A stretch of DNA of 64,000 bases from Lichenicola sp964249735 (GCA_964249735.1 CAXUDP010000004.1:1-64000), one strand, 5' to 3'; counted from the stretch's first letter, positions 17,630 through 26,222 are shown. Numbers and translations: made by a program. The notes: generated by a model from the sequence alone, not told the origin.

Positions 17630-18618
17630 GTCCGGCCTCCTTCCGCCAGCCCGCCGAGGGTCGCCGCGATCGTGCGCCGGGCGAGGTCGATCTTGAACGC
17701 GTTGTGCTCGAGGCCGGCCGCGTCGGCGAGCTCCGCGTCGGCCGCGTCGCGGAAGCTGCCTTCGGTCGCCGGCCTGCCGCGCAGTGCCGCTTCCGCGGTC
17801 CAGGCGCGCCAGGGTTTGTGCGCCACGCCGCCCAGCGCCAGCCGCACGTCGCGCACCGTTCCGTCCGGCGCCACGTCGAGCGCCGCCGCCACCGACACCA
17901 GGGCGAAGGCGTAGCTCGCCCGGTCCCGCACCTTGCGATAGGTCGAGCCCGAGGCAAACGGCAGCGCCGGCAGCTCCACCGCCGTGATCAGCTCGTCCTG
18001 TTCGAGCTCGGTCTCGACATGCGGCCGGCCGCTGGGCAGGCGGTGCAGGTCCACCAGCCGCATGGTGCGCGACCCGCGATGCCCCTGCAGGTGCACGACC
18101 GCGTCGAGTGCGGCCAGCGCCACGCACATGTCGGAGGGATGGGTGGCGACGCAGGCGGGCGAGGCGCCCAGGATGGCGTGGATGCGGTTGAAGCCGTCGA
18201 TGGCGTCGCAGCCGGTGCCTGGCCTGCGCTTGTTGCAGCGCGACGCGTCGTCATAGAAGTAGGCACAGCGGGTGCGCTGCAGGATGTTGCCGCCCACCGT
18301 TGCCATGTTGCGGATCTGTCCGCTGGCGCCGGCGAGGATGGCGCGCGCCAGCGCCGGGAACCGCGTGCGCACGGCAAGGCTCGCCGCGACCGCGGTGTTG
18401 CTCGCCTCTGCGCCGATTAGGATGCTGCCGTCGTCCCGTTCCTCGATCCCGGCCGGCAACGCGGTCACGTCGACCAGCGTGTCCGGCTGCTCCACCGTTT
18501 CGCGCATCAGGTCGACGAGGTTGGTGCCGCCGCCGAGATACCGGGCCCGGGCGGACGCACCTGCGAGCCGGATCGCCGCCGGCGCGTCCTCGGCCTTGGC
18601 GTAGCTGAACGGCGTCAT
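17626..18618 (-). CDS. Aldehyde oxidoreductase, FAD-binding subunit (PaoB/YagS-like)
   Basis: Medium subunit that carries electrons between the iron-sulfur subunit and FAD. The 330-residue chain has the two FAD loops RYLGGGTNLVDLM and ATVGGNILQRTRC. Four cysteines at 118, 128, 137 and 156 (in RTRCAYFYD, RCNKRRPGTGC and SPACVATHPSDM) match the extra [4Fe-4S] site known in PaoB and absent from ordinary xanthine dehydrogenases; this is why I relate the operon to PaoABC. Both ends overlap neighbouring genes by 4 bp. Confidence 0.92.
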   Translation of the reverse strand: MTPFSYAKAEDAPAAIRLAGASARARYLGGGTNLVDLMRETVEQPDTLVDVTALPAGIEERDDGSILIGAEASNTAVAASLAVRTRFPALARAILAGASGQIRNMATVGGNILQRTRCAYFYDDASRCNKRRPGTGCDAIDGFNRIHAILGASPACVATHPSDMCVALAALDAVVHLQGHRGSRTMRLVDLHRLPSGRPHVETELEQDELITAVELPALPFASGSTYRKVRDRASYAFALVSVAAALDVAPDGTVRDVRLALGGVAHKPWRAWTAEAALRGRPATEGSFRDAADAELADAAGLEHNAFKIDLARRTIAATLGGLAEGGRT

Positions 18619-19124
18619 TCCGCCGCCTCCGTCACCAGGACCTGCCCGATCGCGGCGACGATGCCGTTATAGGCGCCGCACCGGCACAGGTTGCCGCTCA
18701 TGCGCTCGCGCAGCTCGTCGTGGTCCAGGACGACGCGTTCGGCGGACAGGTCTGCGGTGACCACGCTCGGCACGCCGCGTTCCGCTTCCGCCGCCATGCC
18801 GATGGCCGAGCAGAGCTGGCCCGGCGTGCAGTAGCCGCACTGGAACCCGTCATGCTCGATGAAGGCCTGCTGCAGGGGATGAAGGCCGTCCTCGCCGGCG
18901 AGGCCCTCCACCGTGGTGATGGCACGGTTCTGATACTGCACCGCCAACGCCAGGCAGCTGTTGATCCGGTTGCCGTCCACCAGCACCGTGCAGGCGCCGC
19001 ACGCCCCCTGGTTGCATCCCTTCTTGGTTCCTGGGAGATGAAGATGGTCGCGGAGCAGGTCGAGCAGCGAGGTGCGCAGGTCCATCGACGCCTCGACCGC
19101 CTGCCCGTTGATCGTGAACTGCAT
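18615..19124 (-). CDS. Aldehyde oxidoreductase, [2Fe-2S] subunit (PaoA/YagT-like)
   Basis: Small subunit with two [2Fe-2S] clusters. Cys37, 42, 45 and 57 (GCNQGACGACTVLVDG...NSC) hold the plant-ferredoxin-type cluster; Cys96, 99, 147 and 149 (QCGYCTPGQ, LCRCGAYNG) hold the second. The 169-residue product begins directly at the ferredoxin fold (MQFTINGQAVE), with no Tat leader such as E. coli PaoA has, so this enzyme is probably cytoplasmic. First gene of the three-gene operon; the 208 bp upstream presumably hold the promoter. Confidence 0.93.
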   Translation of the reverse strand: MQFTINGQAVEASMDLRTSLLDLLRDHLHLPGTKKGCNQGACGACTVLVDGNRINSCLALAVQYQNRAITTVEGLAGEDGLHPLQQAFIEHDGFQCGYCTPGQLCSAIGMAAEAERGVPSVVTADLSAERVVLDHDELRERMSGNLCRCGAYNGIVAAIGQVLVTEAAE

Positions 19125-19332
19125 GCGGAACTCCCGATCGAACCGTTACGGCACGAGCCTGCAACAATGCCGGAACACTGGCAATGCCGGCGGCGGAACG
19201 GCGCCGCTTCCCGCATGCGGATCGCGATCACCTGGACCCAATCTTGATTCTTGCAGAGCGTCTAAGTGTTCGCAGACGCTTCAAGGATCGTTCGGTGCGC
19301 TCCTATATGACGCTCAGCCGCAACGATCGGCA

Positions 19333-20094
19333 TCATCCGGTCCGTTCCGTGTCGGCCACGACTCCGAACATCCGGTTCCAGGTCGGCGAGATCACCACCT
19401 CGTTGAGGCAGACATGCGGCGGCAGCGACGCCACGTAGCGGATCAGCCCGCCCAGGTCGTCCGGCTGCAGCATGCGCGCACGCTGTTCCGCCGATGCCTT
19501 GACCGGACGCTGGTCGAGAATCGGAGTCGCCACTTCCGCCGGGCAGATCACGCAGGACCTGATCCCGTTGACGCATTCCTCGGCGTTCAGCAGCTGGCTC
19601 ATCACCAGCACCCCGTGCTTCGCCGCCGAATACGCGGCGCCCGACACCGGCGACGGGTGGCGCCCGGCCCAGCTGGCGGTGTGGATCAGCACCCCGTCGC
19701 GCTGCGCCCGCATCGCCGGCAGCACCGCGGTCACGCAATAGAACGCCGCCGACAGGTTGGCGCCGATCACCTGGTCCACTCCCTCCGGGGTGAGCGACGA
19801 CCAGGCGCGCGCCGGGATGTTGGCGCCGGCGTTGTTCACCAGCACGTCGATCCGCCCCAGCGTGTCCACGATTGAGCGCGCGATCTCGCCGACCCGCGCC
19901 GCCTGCGTGACGTCGCCCGCCTGCACGTGCGCGACCCCGCCCGCCTCCCGGATGGCGTCGGCGACCCGCAGCAGCGCGTCCTCCCGCCGTCCCGTCAGCA
20001 CCACCGCATATCCGTCCGCGGCCAGTGCCCGTGCGCCGGCCTCGCCGATGCCGCTTCCGGCTCCCGTCACCCAGGCGATCCTGCGTCCTGCCAA
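19333..20094 (-). CDS. SDR-family oxidoreductase
   Basis: Short-chain dehydrogenase/reductase of about 253 residues with TGAGSGIG (cofactor loop), NNAG, catalytic Ser in HTASWAG and YSAAK (Tyr and Lys). TTG at 20094 is chosen because AGGGAGAA lies 7 to 8 bases upstream and the protein then starts LAGRRIAWVTG. The frame is also open upstream without a stop into the TetR gene, so a fused product is possible. PECVNG-like middle region NAEECVNGIRSCVICPAEV fits an NADP-type SDR. Substrate unknown. Confidence 0.8.
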   Translation of the reverse strand: MAGRRIAWVTGAGSGIGEAGARALAADGYAVVLTGRREDALLRVADAIREAGGVAHVQAGDVTQAARVGEIARSIVDTLGRIDVLVNNAGANIPARAWSSLTPEGVDQVIGANLSAAFYCVTAVLPAMRAQRDGVLIHTASWAGRHPSPVSGAAYSAAKHGVLVMSQLLNAEECVNGIRSCVICPAEVATPILDQRPVKASAEQRARMLQPDDLGGLIRYVASLPPHVCLNEVVISPTWNRMFGVVADTERTG

Positions 20095-20904
20095 CGGCGT
20101 TCTCCCTGCTGCCGAGCTGCATCCGTCTGCCACGCTACGCGGGTCGTGCGCCGCTGACGATGCTGCGTTCCCATCACATGGCCGCCCGGGCGGACACCGA
20201 CGCCGGAGCATGATCCCGCACCGGCTCGCAAATCGTGCTCCTGGCCGGCGTCCGCACGAGCATCCTCGTCCGGCCGATCGACCCGGCCCGATGATGCCCT
20301 CCCACAGATGGCCCATGACGGCCCGCCGCACCCTGGTGGCGAGCCGGCCACGATCGGTCTCGCCGTGCACGCCAGCCGCGTCGATCATGCCCTTGACGAT
20401 CGCCGTCACGTCCCTCGCGGCCGTGTCGCCATCCGCCTGGGCCGGCATGTCCGGGCGCGCGAGCGCGTCGCACACGAGACTGAGGAAGCGACTGCCGACC
20501 CGCTGCGTTTCGGCGTCCAGCGGCAGGCGTGCCTCCTCACAGTCGAGCAGCCGCGCCAGCACCGGCCGTCGGAGCTGGTGCGCGACTGCCGCCCGTATCA
20601 GCGCCAACAGCGCGGCATGACCCGAAGGCTCCAACGCGGCCGCCTCCGCCTGGTCGAGCAGGAGCGAAGTTTCCCGGGCAATGAGCGCCCCGAGCAGCGC
20701 CTCCTTGTCGGGAAAATACTGGTAGACCGAGCCTATGCTGACTCCGGCACGCTCGGCGAAAGCGTTGGTCGAGAAGCCGTCGGCTCCGGCACCTTCCAGA
20801 ATGCGAGCCGCGGCCTCAACGATGACGGTCACGGTCACGAGCGAGCGCGCCTGTCTCGGCGTCTTCCTTGGGCGCGAGCGCTGCGGCTGGACGGGATCGG
20901 GCAT
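19333..20904 (-). CDS. TetR/AcrR regulator reading in frame into the SDR
   Basis: From ATG 20904 the frame encodes a TetR-type repressor: a basic leader, then the helix-turn-helix ADGFSTNAFAERAGVSIGSV followed by YQYFPDKEALL, and a ligand-binding helical domain to about residue 200 (AVMGHLWEG). No stop follows; about 65 low-complexity residues link it to the SDR, giving a 523-residue open frame. Either the regulator is naturally fused to its enzyme, or its own stop was lost by a frameshift, and the SDR is made from its internal TTG. It is divergent from the darcynin-like gene across 73 bp. Confidence 0.6.
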   Translation of the reverse strand: MPDPVQPQRSRPRKTPRQARSLVTVTVIVEAAARILEGAGADGFSTNAFAERAGVSIGSVYQYFPDKEALLGALIARETSLLLDQAEAAALEPSGHAALLALIRAAVAHQLRRPVLARLLDCEEARLPLDAETQRVGSRFLSLVCDALARPDMPAQADGDTAARDVTAIVKGMIDAAGVHGETDRGRLATRVRRAVMGHLWEGIIGPGRSAGRGCSCGRRPGARFASRCGIMLRRRCPPGRPCDGNAASSAAHDPRSVADGCSSAAGRTPLAGRRIAWVTGAGSGIGEAGARALAADGYAVVLTGRREDALLRVADAIREAGGVAHVQAGDVTQAARVGEIARSIVDTLGRIDVLVNNAGANIPARAWSSLTPEGVDQVIGANLSAAFYCVTAVLPAMRAQRDGVLIHTASWAGRHPSPVSGAAYSAAKHGVLVMSQLLNAEECVNGIRSCVICPAEVATPILDQRPVKASAEQRARMLQPDDLGGLIRYVASLPPHVCLNEVVISPTWNRMFGVVADTERTG

Positions 20905-20977
20905 GGGCGCCAACACGAGTAGCCGATCCGGGCCTCTGCTCGCATCCTGGAGCCGTCGACCAGGACGGACCATCATC

Positions 20978-21274
20978 ATGCCGACGCGGAACGGGCGTTT
21001 CGAGCCGTCGATCACCGTCTTCATGCTGGTGAAGACCACGCCCGAACGGCTCGGTTTCACAGCCGAACGCCGCAACGAGCTGGCCCGCACCCATTTGATC
21101 CGCCTGATCCATATCTGGATGTGGGATGCGGAGGACCACCACGCCTACGAGATGCTGGTTGAGGCGCTGCGCGAGACCGCCTTCCGGGACCGCTGGTTCA
21201 GCGTCGTCGAGATCTTCCCCGGGGTCGAGGAGGCCTACGCCAGGAACCACGACCGCGACGTTGTCACGGTCTAG
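20978..21274 (+). CDS. Darcynin-like small protein, apparently shortened
   Basis: The 98-residue product opens MPTRNGRFEPSITVFMLVKTT and ends ALRETAFRDRWF...VVEIFPGVEEAY, like the darcynin family of small proteins of unknown role often found beside SDR and TetR genes. Between THLIRL and IHIWMWDAEDHH about 20 residues usual in the family seem missing, without loss of frame. ATG 20978 follows AGGACGG. The SDR gene follows 32 bp downstream on the same strand. Confidence 0.55.
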   Translation: MPTRNGRFEPSITVFMLVKTTPERLGFTAERRNELARTHLIRLIHIWMWDAEDHHAYEMLVEALRETAFRDRWFSVVEIFPGVEEAYARNHDRDVVTV

Positions 21275-21306
21275 GCCGGAAGAGTCTTCCAGCAGGAGAA
21301 GGATAC

Positions 21307-22017
21307 ATGACCGATGACGACCGGACCGCGATTGTGACGGACGCATCCAGGGGCATCGGCGCGGCGCTGGCCAGGCGGCTCGCTGCCGACGGCTTCCGCA
21401 TGATCGTCAACTACGCGTCGCGCGACCACGAGGCGCAGCAGGTCGTCGCGTCGATCGAGGGCACAGGCGGGCGGGCCATGGCAGTCCAGGCCGACGTCGT
21501 CGATCCGCAGGCGGTCAGGGCACTGTTCGACGCCGCCGAAGAACGGTACGGGCCGGTCGACGTGCTGGCGAACAACGCCGACGTCCGCGACGAGGACTAC
21601 CAGCGGCAGGTCGCGATCAACCTGTCCGGCGCCTTCAACGGCGTGCGCGAGGGAGCCCGGCGGGTGCGGGATGGCGGGCGCATCATCAACCTGTCGACCA
21701 GCATCGTCGGGACCTTCCTTCCCGCCCACGGCGTATATGCCGCGACCAAGGCGGCGGTGGAGGCCATGACGCGGGTGCTGGCCAAGGAGCTCGGTCCTCG
21801 CGGCGTCATCGTGAACGCGGTGGCTCCGGGACCGGTCGCGACCGAGCTGTTCCTGGCCGGACGGTCCGAGGAACTGATCCGCCGCCTCACCGCCGAGATC
21901 CCGATGGGCCGGCTCGGCGAGCCGAAGGACATCGCGCGCGTCGTGGCCTTCCTGGCTGGCTCGGATGGCGGGTGGGTCAGCGGCCAGATCGTCAAGGCGA
22001 ATGGCGGCCGGAACTGA
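21307..22017 (+). CDS. SDR-family oxidoreductase with altered cofactor motif
   Basis: A 236-residue short-chain dehydrogenase with catalytic Ser in INLSTSIVG and YAATK, and the terminal GGWVSGQIVKANGG typical of the family. Two normally fixed glycines are aspartates: TDASRGIG instead of TGxxxGIG and NNAD instead of NNAG. About eight residues after NNAD are also missing compared with close family forms. Cofactor binding may be impaired. A strong ribosome site (AGGAGAAGG) precedes ATG 21307. Confidence 0.85.
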   Translation: MTDDDRTAIVTDASRGIGAALARRLAADGFRMIVNYASRDHEAQQVVASIEGTGGRAMAVQADVVDPQAVRALFDAAEERYGPVDVLANNADVRDEDYQRQVAINLSGAFNGVREGARRVRDGGRIINLSTSIVGTFLPAHGVYAATKAAVEAMTRVLAKELGPRGVIVNAVAPGPVATELFLAGRSEELIRRLTAEIPMGRLGEPKDIARVVAFLAGSDGGWVSGQIVKANGGRN

Positions 22018-22033
22018 CCGCCCCGGTCAGCCG

Positions 22034-22780
22034 TCAGCGGATGTCGGGATAACTGTCCGCGACGCTGCGGCGGCCCAGCCCCCAGCGGATCCCGACCGAC
22101 AGGTAGATCCAGTTGGCGCGCCACGCTCCCCAACGCGCGACCCGGCGGTCGGAGGTCAGCACCACGCGGTTGACCAGCCTGACCCGCCCGATCCGGCCGA
22201 ACCGGAGGCACAGGTCGGCATCCTCCATCACCCGCAGCCGCTCGTCGCACCCGCCGACGGCCAGGAACTGCGCGCGGCGGAAGAACAGGGCGTGGTCGCC
22301 GAACAGCAGCCGGGTGCCGCGCCAGAACAGATGCGGGCGGAACAGGAGCGGCGCGTACCAGGTCTTGATCCAGTTGTGGAAGCTGGTGCCCCAGCGCACC
22401 GTGTCGGCGCCGCACAGCAGCGCGGTGAAGCCGGCCAGCACCGTGTGCCGGTCGGCGAGCGCACGACGCATCACCGCCACCGCGTCGTCCGGCAACAGCG
22501 TGTCGGCAGGCAGGATGCACACGATCGCGGCCTGCGATGCGGCCACCCCTCGGTTGATCTGCGCCGCCCTGCCGCGGGCGTCCGGCTCGATCACGGTCAG
22601 CCCGGCCGCCTGTGCGACCGCGACCGTGCCGTCGCTGCTTCCGCCATCGACCATCAGCACCTGGTCCGGCGGCGGGTCCAGGGCACGCAGGTTGCGCAAC
22701 AGCCTTGGCAGCGCCGCCGCCTCGTTCAGCGTCGGGACGACGATGCACACGGTGGAAGGTTCGTAGCACCCGGAGATCAA
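22034..22780 (-). CDS. Family 2 glycosyltransferase (TIGR04283-like)
   Basis: A 248-residue GT-A glycosyltransferase: VCIVVPTLNEA, VDGGSSDGT, GRAAQINRG, the metal site LPADTLLP, then GDHALFFRR and RVMEDADLC. This order resembles the TIGR04283 group. The start appears to be TTG 22780 with AGGG upstream; GTG 22750 is the alternative and still includes the whole fold. It has a short C-terminal hydrophobic helix. Sugar and acceptor are unknown. Confidence 0.85.
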   Translation of the reverse strand: MISGCYEPSTVCIVVPTLNEAAALPRLLRNLRALDPPPDQVLMVDGGSSDGTVAVAQAAGLTVIEPDARGRAAQINRGVAASQAAIVCILPADTLLPDDAVAVMRRALADRHTVLAGFTALLCGADTVRWGTSFHNWIKTWYAPLLFRPHLFWRGTRLLFGDHALFFRRAQFLAVGGCDERLRVMEDADLCLRFGRIGRVRLVNRVVLTSDRRVARWGAWRANWIYLSVGIRWGLGRRSVADSYPDIR

Positions 22781-22825
22781 GGCCCCGGGACCCTTGTTCC
22801 GCCAGGACCGGTGGCGGCGGCGCTG

Positions 22826-23221
22826 CTAACGGCCGTGTCCACCCCCGCCGCCACCGCCGTGGCCACCGCCACCTCCGCCACCGCCACCGCCATGAAAGCC
22901 CCCGCCGCCGCCGCCGTGGAAGCCCCCACCGCCGCCATGGAAGCCGCCATGCCCTCCTCCTGGAAGCCCCGGGACGGGCCGACCCCCGCCACCGCCGCGC
23001 CCCCGATCGAAGCCGCCGCCCCCACCGCCGCGATAGGGTCCGACGAAATAGCCGCCGCCGAAGCCGCGATCGTAGCCGTCATATCCGCCTGCGTCGTAAT
23101 AGCCGCCGCCGCCGCCATACCCGTAGTCGCCGCCCTCGACGGCGCAACCGGCCAGTGGCACCGCCGCCAGCATGCCGAAGGCGAGCACGACGCGCGACAG
23201 GCCGGCCGATCGCGCGGTCAT
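22826..23221 (-). CDS. Glycine-rich lipoprotein
   Basis: A 131-residue product with a lipoprotein signal (VVLAFGMLAAVPLAGC) and a mature part made almost only of Gly with Tyr, then Gly with His and Phe (GFHGGGGG repeated). The DNA is a run of GCC/CCG-type repeats at 22840-22990. The gene overlaps the upstream VOC gene by ATGA. Role unknown; such proteins are usually cell-envelope associated. Repeat length may vary between strains. Confidence 0.7.
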   Translation of the reverse strand: MTARSAGLSRVVLAFGMLAAVPLAGCAVEGGDYGYGGGGGYYDAGGYDGYDRGFGGGYFVGPYRGGGGGGFDRGRGGGGGRPVPGLPGGGHGGFHGGGGGFHGGGGGGFHGGGGGGGGGGHGGGGGGGHGR

Positions 23222-24165
23222 TGCTTGTCTCCCGTTTCAGCTGCCGACCATTCGAGCAGCCCGAACAAGGCGCCGGCCGGATCGGCCACCAGCGCGATCT
23301 GTCCGCCATGCCGGTCCATGTGCGGCGGCTGCACCACCCGGCCGCCCAGGGCGGTGACCCGGGCCGCCATCGCGGTCGCGTCGTCGACGCGCACGTAACC
23401 GATCCAGCGCGACCGCGTGTTGGTCCAGCCGGCCGGGATCGGGTTGACGCTCGCCCGCGCATAGCCGTCGGAGGCCAGGATCAGGTGGTGGGCGTCCTGC
23501 GGACCCGGAAGGTCGAACACGTCGTAGCCGAACACAGTCTTGTAGAACGCCGCGTCGGTATCCGGGGCGGTGGTGACCAGCGAGCTCCAGATCCATTCCC
23601 CCGGATCGGCCAGCTGGTCGGGCGGGTCGCCGCTGCTCGAAGCCATCGTGGCGAACACCGCGCCCTCTGGGTCCGTGAGCACCGATATCTGCCCGAGATT
23701 GGCCAGGCTGCGCGGCTGCAGCAACACCTTGGCGCCGTTCTGCACCGCGAGCGCATCGGTCTTGTCCACATCGCCGGTGGCGAGGAACGACACCCAGGCC
23801 GGCCGCCGTCCGGTGGGAAGCGGCCGCTCGAAGATGCCGGCGACCGTCCGGCCACCCAGCGACGCCTGGCCGAAGAACCCGGGCCCCGCGTTGATGTTCT
23901 GGAACGACCAGCCGAACAGCGACCCGTAGAACCGTTCCGACGCCACGAGATCCGGCGTCACCAGCTCCGCGAACGCCAGCTTGCCCCCGTGATGCTCGTT
24001 GCCCGCCGGCACCACCAGCGGCGGCAGGTCGGACGTCGAGGCCGCCCGCGCCGTGACGCCGACGGAGCCGGCAAGGGCGACACCCAGCAGCAGCGCCAGC
24101 ATGTGGCTCATCTGGCCTGGTCGACGGCGTATCGCGGCAGGCACGGGCAGCGATGGATCCGGCAT
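23218..24165 (-). CDS. Exported two-domain VOC (glyoxalase/bleomycin-resistance fold) protein
   Basis: A 315-residue protein with a hydrophobic leader (MLALLLGVALAGSVGVTARA) and two vicinal-oxygen-chelate repeats: FAELVTPDLVASERFYGSLFGW and WSSLVTTAPDTDAAFYKTVFGY. Each repeat continues to a DPxGAxF element (LTDPEGAVFA, VADPAGALFG). Enzyme activity cannot be assigned. ATG 24165 is chosen for the strong AGGAGG nine bases upstream, over an ATG at 24234. The stop overlaps the Gly-rich lipoprotein start, so the two are probably coupled. Confidence 0.85.
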   Translation of the reverse strand: MPDPSLPVPAAIRRRPGQMSHMLALLLGVALAGSVGVTARAASTSDLPPLVVPAGNEHHGGKLAFAELVTPDLVASERFYGSLFGWSFQNINAGPGFFGQASLGGRTVAGIFERPLPTGRRPAWVSFLATGDVDKTDALAVQNGAKVLLQPRSLANLGQISVLTDPEGAVFATMASSSGDPPDQLADPGEWIWSSLVTTAPDTDAAFYKTVFGYDVFDLPGPQDAHHLILASDGYARASVNPIPAGWTNTRSRWIGYVRVDDATAMAARVTALGGRVVQPPHMDRHGGQIALVADPAGALFGLLEWSAAETGDKQ

Positions 24166-24285
24166 CGTGGTCCTCCTGCGCGGGGCAACGTGCCTCCGGG
24201 CCGAAACTGTCGAGGCCATGGATACGTCACACACGTCCGTCCGGTTCCTCCGTCCAGGTCCTGCTCATCGTCGCCGGATCGCGAG

Positions 24286-25257
24286 CTACGGGTCCTGCGT
24301 TCCCGGCTGCCGGTCCCGCGCCGGGCCGGCGCGAACATACATCACGTCGGTGGCGAAGCTGATCCACACCTCGCGCGTGGCGAACCAGTCCGCGCCCAGC
24401 AGCAGGTCCACCGTTTCCGCCAGCGGCGCCACCGTCAGCACCGGGTTGTCCACCGTCTCGCCGCCGATCGTCAGCCGCCGGAACCGGTGCCAGTGGTACT
24501 CGCTCGGGTGCAGGTCGACCCCGGCATTCACCCCGCCCGGATCCGCGCCCAGCCGGTCGCCGTATACCCCCAGTCGACGCGCCGCCGTCGTCGACAGGAT
24601 GCGCGAGCGCGCCCCGGTGTCGACCAGCACGCTGACCGGCTGCCCGTCCAGCCGTGCCGTCATCAACAGCCGGTCGCCCTCGCGACGCAGCGGGATCGCC
24701 TGGTACCCGCCCGCCCGGCCCGGTGGCGGCGCACAGGCGACCGACCCGGCCCTGATGCGCCAGAAGCCGATCCGCCGGTGCGGCAGGTCGAACTCCAGGT
24801 CGAACCGTGACAGCACGTCCGCTCCCAGCAGCCCCGCCACCGGCGGGTCCACCACCGGCATCGCCGGCAGCGACCCGACCGGGACGCTGCCTCCGTCCAG
24901 CCGCATCCCGCCGATCGCAAGCGACAGCAGCACGTTCGGCACCCGTTGCCCGGTGCCGCCGGTGCCGCGCAGCAGGGTTCGCCGGTCCGGGTCGCGGCGC
25001 AGCCCGAGCGCGCCTGCCGCCGCCTCGGTCAGCAGCCCGGTTTCCGAGCCGGTATCCACCACCAGGCTCGCCGCCTGCCGGTCGATCTCGACCGGCATCG
25101 AGATGAAGCCGTCGTCGTCGCGCAGGGTGGCTTCGGCCAGCTCCTGTCGCAGGCAGGCCTGCGCGGCCGCCGGTCCCGCCGCCAGCACCGCGGCGAGCGC
25201 CCAGGCTGTGGCGAGCGAGGCCGGAACGAACGAGGCCGCACGGGACGGCCCCCTCAC
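24286..25257 (-). CDS. Exported aspartic protease with two retropepsin-like domains
   Basis: The 323-residue product begins at GTG 25257 with a signal peptide (LATAWALAAVLAAGPAAAQ). Two retropepsin-type domains follow, each with its own catalytic Asp-Thr-Gly: DTG 68-70 in LVVDTGSETG and DTG 213-215 in VLVDTGARSR, each also with a later hydrophobic-Gly-Ala-Asp flap partner (LLGADVLSRF and LLGADWF). A paired arrangement could act as a single-chain dimer. The GTGA start overlaps the pip stop, making it the last of four coupled genes. Periplasmic by inference. Confidence 0.85.
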   Translation of the reverse strand: MRGPSRAASFVPASLATAWALAAVLAAGPAAAQACLRQELAEATLRDDDGFISMPVEIDRQAASLVVDTGSETGLLTEAAAGALGLRRDPDRRTLLRGTGGTGQRVPNVLLSLAIGGMRLDGGSVPVGSLPAMPVVDPPVAGLLGADVLSRFDLEFDLPHRRIGFWRIRAGSVACAPPPGRAGGYQAIPLRREGDRLLMTARLDGQPVSVLVDTGARSRILSTTAARRLGVYGDRLGADPGGVNAGVDLHPSEYHWHRFRRLTIGGETVDNPVLTVAPLAETVDLLLGADWFATREVWISFATDVMYVRAGPARDRQPGTQDP

Positions 25258-26222
25258 GCCGTGGCGACGAACCGGTCGGTCGCGTCCAGCAGCGCGGTCA
25301 TGATGCCGGGCTCGGTGGTGGCGTGGCCGGCATCGGCGACCAGCCGGAACTCGGCCTCGGGCCAGGCGCGGTGCAGGTCCCAGGCGGTGCGCATCGGCGT
25401 CGCCACATCGTAGCGGCCCTGCACGATCACCCCCGGCAGGTGCGCGATCCGTCGCACGTCGCGGAGCAGCTGGCCCTCCTCCAGCCAGCCGCCATGGATG
25501 AAGTAGTGGTTCTCGATCCGCGCAAAGGCGAGGGCGAAGTCGTCGTCGCCGTGCTGCACGCTCAGGGACGGGTCGGGCAGCAGGGTCAGGGTCTCGCCCT
25601 CCCACAGGCTCCAGGCCCGCGCCGCCTCGAGCCGCGCCGCCGGGTCGTCCCCGGTCAGGCGCCGGCGATAGGCCGCGATCAGGTCGCCACGCTCGGCCTC
25701 GGGGATGGGATGAAGGAACCGCTCCCACTTGTCCGGGAACAGCCAGGACGCGCCCTCCTGGTAGTACCACGACAGCTCGGCGCGGCGCATGCCGAAGATG
25801 CCGCGCAGGATCAGCCCGGTGACGTGCTCCGGATGTGCCTCGGCATAGGCCAGCGCCAGGGTGCTGCCCCAGGAGCCGCCGAACACCAGCCAGGCCGGCA
25901 CGCCCGTCATCCGGCGCAGCTGCTCGATGTCGGCCACCAGGTGCCAGGTGGTGTTGGCTTCCAGCGACGCGTGCGGGCGCGACCGGCCGCAGCCACGCTG
26001 ATCGAACAGCAGGATGCGGTAGCGCTGCGGGTCGAACAGCCGCCGCTGCAGCGGGGAGCAGCCGCCGCCCGGGCCGCCATGCAGGAACACCACCGGTGTG
26101 CCGCGCGGGTTGCCGCACAGCTCCCAGTACACCGAGTGGCCGTCTCCGGCGTCCATCGTGCCGCTCGAATACGGCTCGATCGGCGGGTAGAGCGTCCGCA
26201 CCCGCCCTCCGTCGGCCGTCAC
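25254..26222 (-). CDS. pip: Proline iminopeptidase
   Basis: Alpha/beta-hydrolase that removes N-terminal proline from peptides. The 322-residue chain has the oxyanion motif HGGPGGG, FDQRGCGRS, the nucleophile elbow GGSWGS and the late catalytic His in VADAGHATTEPG. GTG 26222 overlaps the xerC stop (GTGA) and is preferred; ATG 26276 would add 18 residues. YPPIEPYSSG near the start is typical of the family. Cytoplasmic. Confidence 0.93.
   Translation of the reverse strand: MTADGGRVRTLYPPIEPYSSGTMDAGDGHSVYWELCGNPRGTPVVFLHGGPGGGCSPLQRRLFDPQRYRILLFDQRGCGRSRPHASLEANTTWHLVADIEQLRRMTGVPAWLVFGGSWGSTLALAYAEAHPEHVTGLILRGIFGMRRAELSWYYQEGASWLFPDKWERFLHPIPEAERGDLIAAYRRRLTGDDPAARLEAARAWSLWEGETLTLLPDPSLSVQHGDDDFALAFARIENHYFIHGGWLEEGQLLRDVRRIAHLPGVIVQGRYDVATPMRTAWDLHRAWPEAEFRLVADAGHATTEPGIMTALLDATDRFVATA

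Noticed and set aside
22826..22990. CRISPR array in the short repeats
   Set aside because: The repeats are 3- to 9-base Gly-codon units inside a coding frame, with no spacers.
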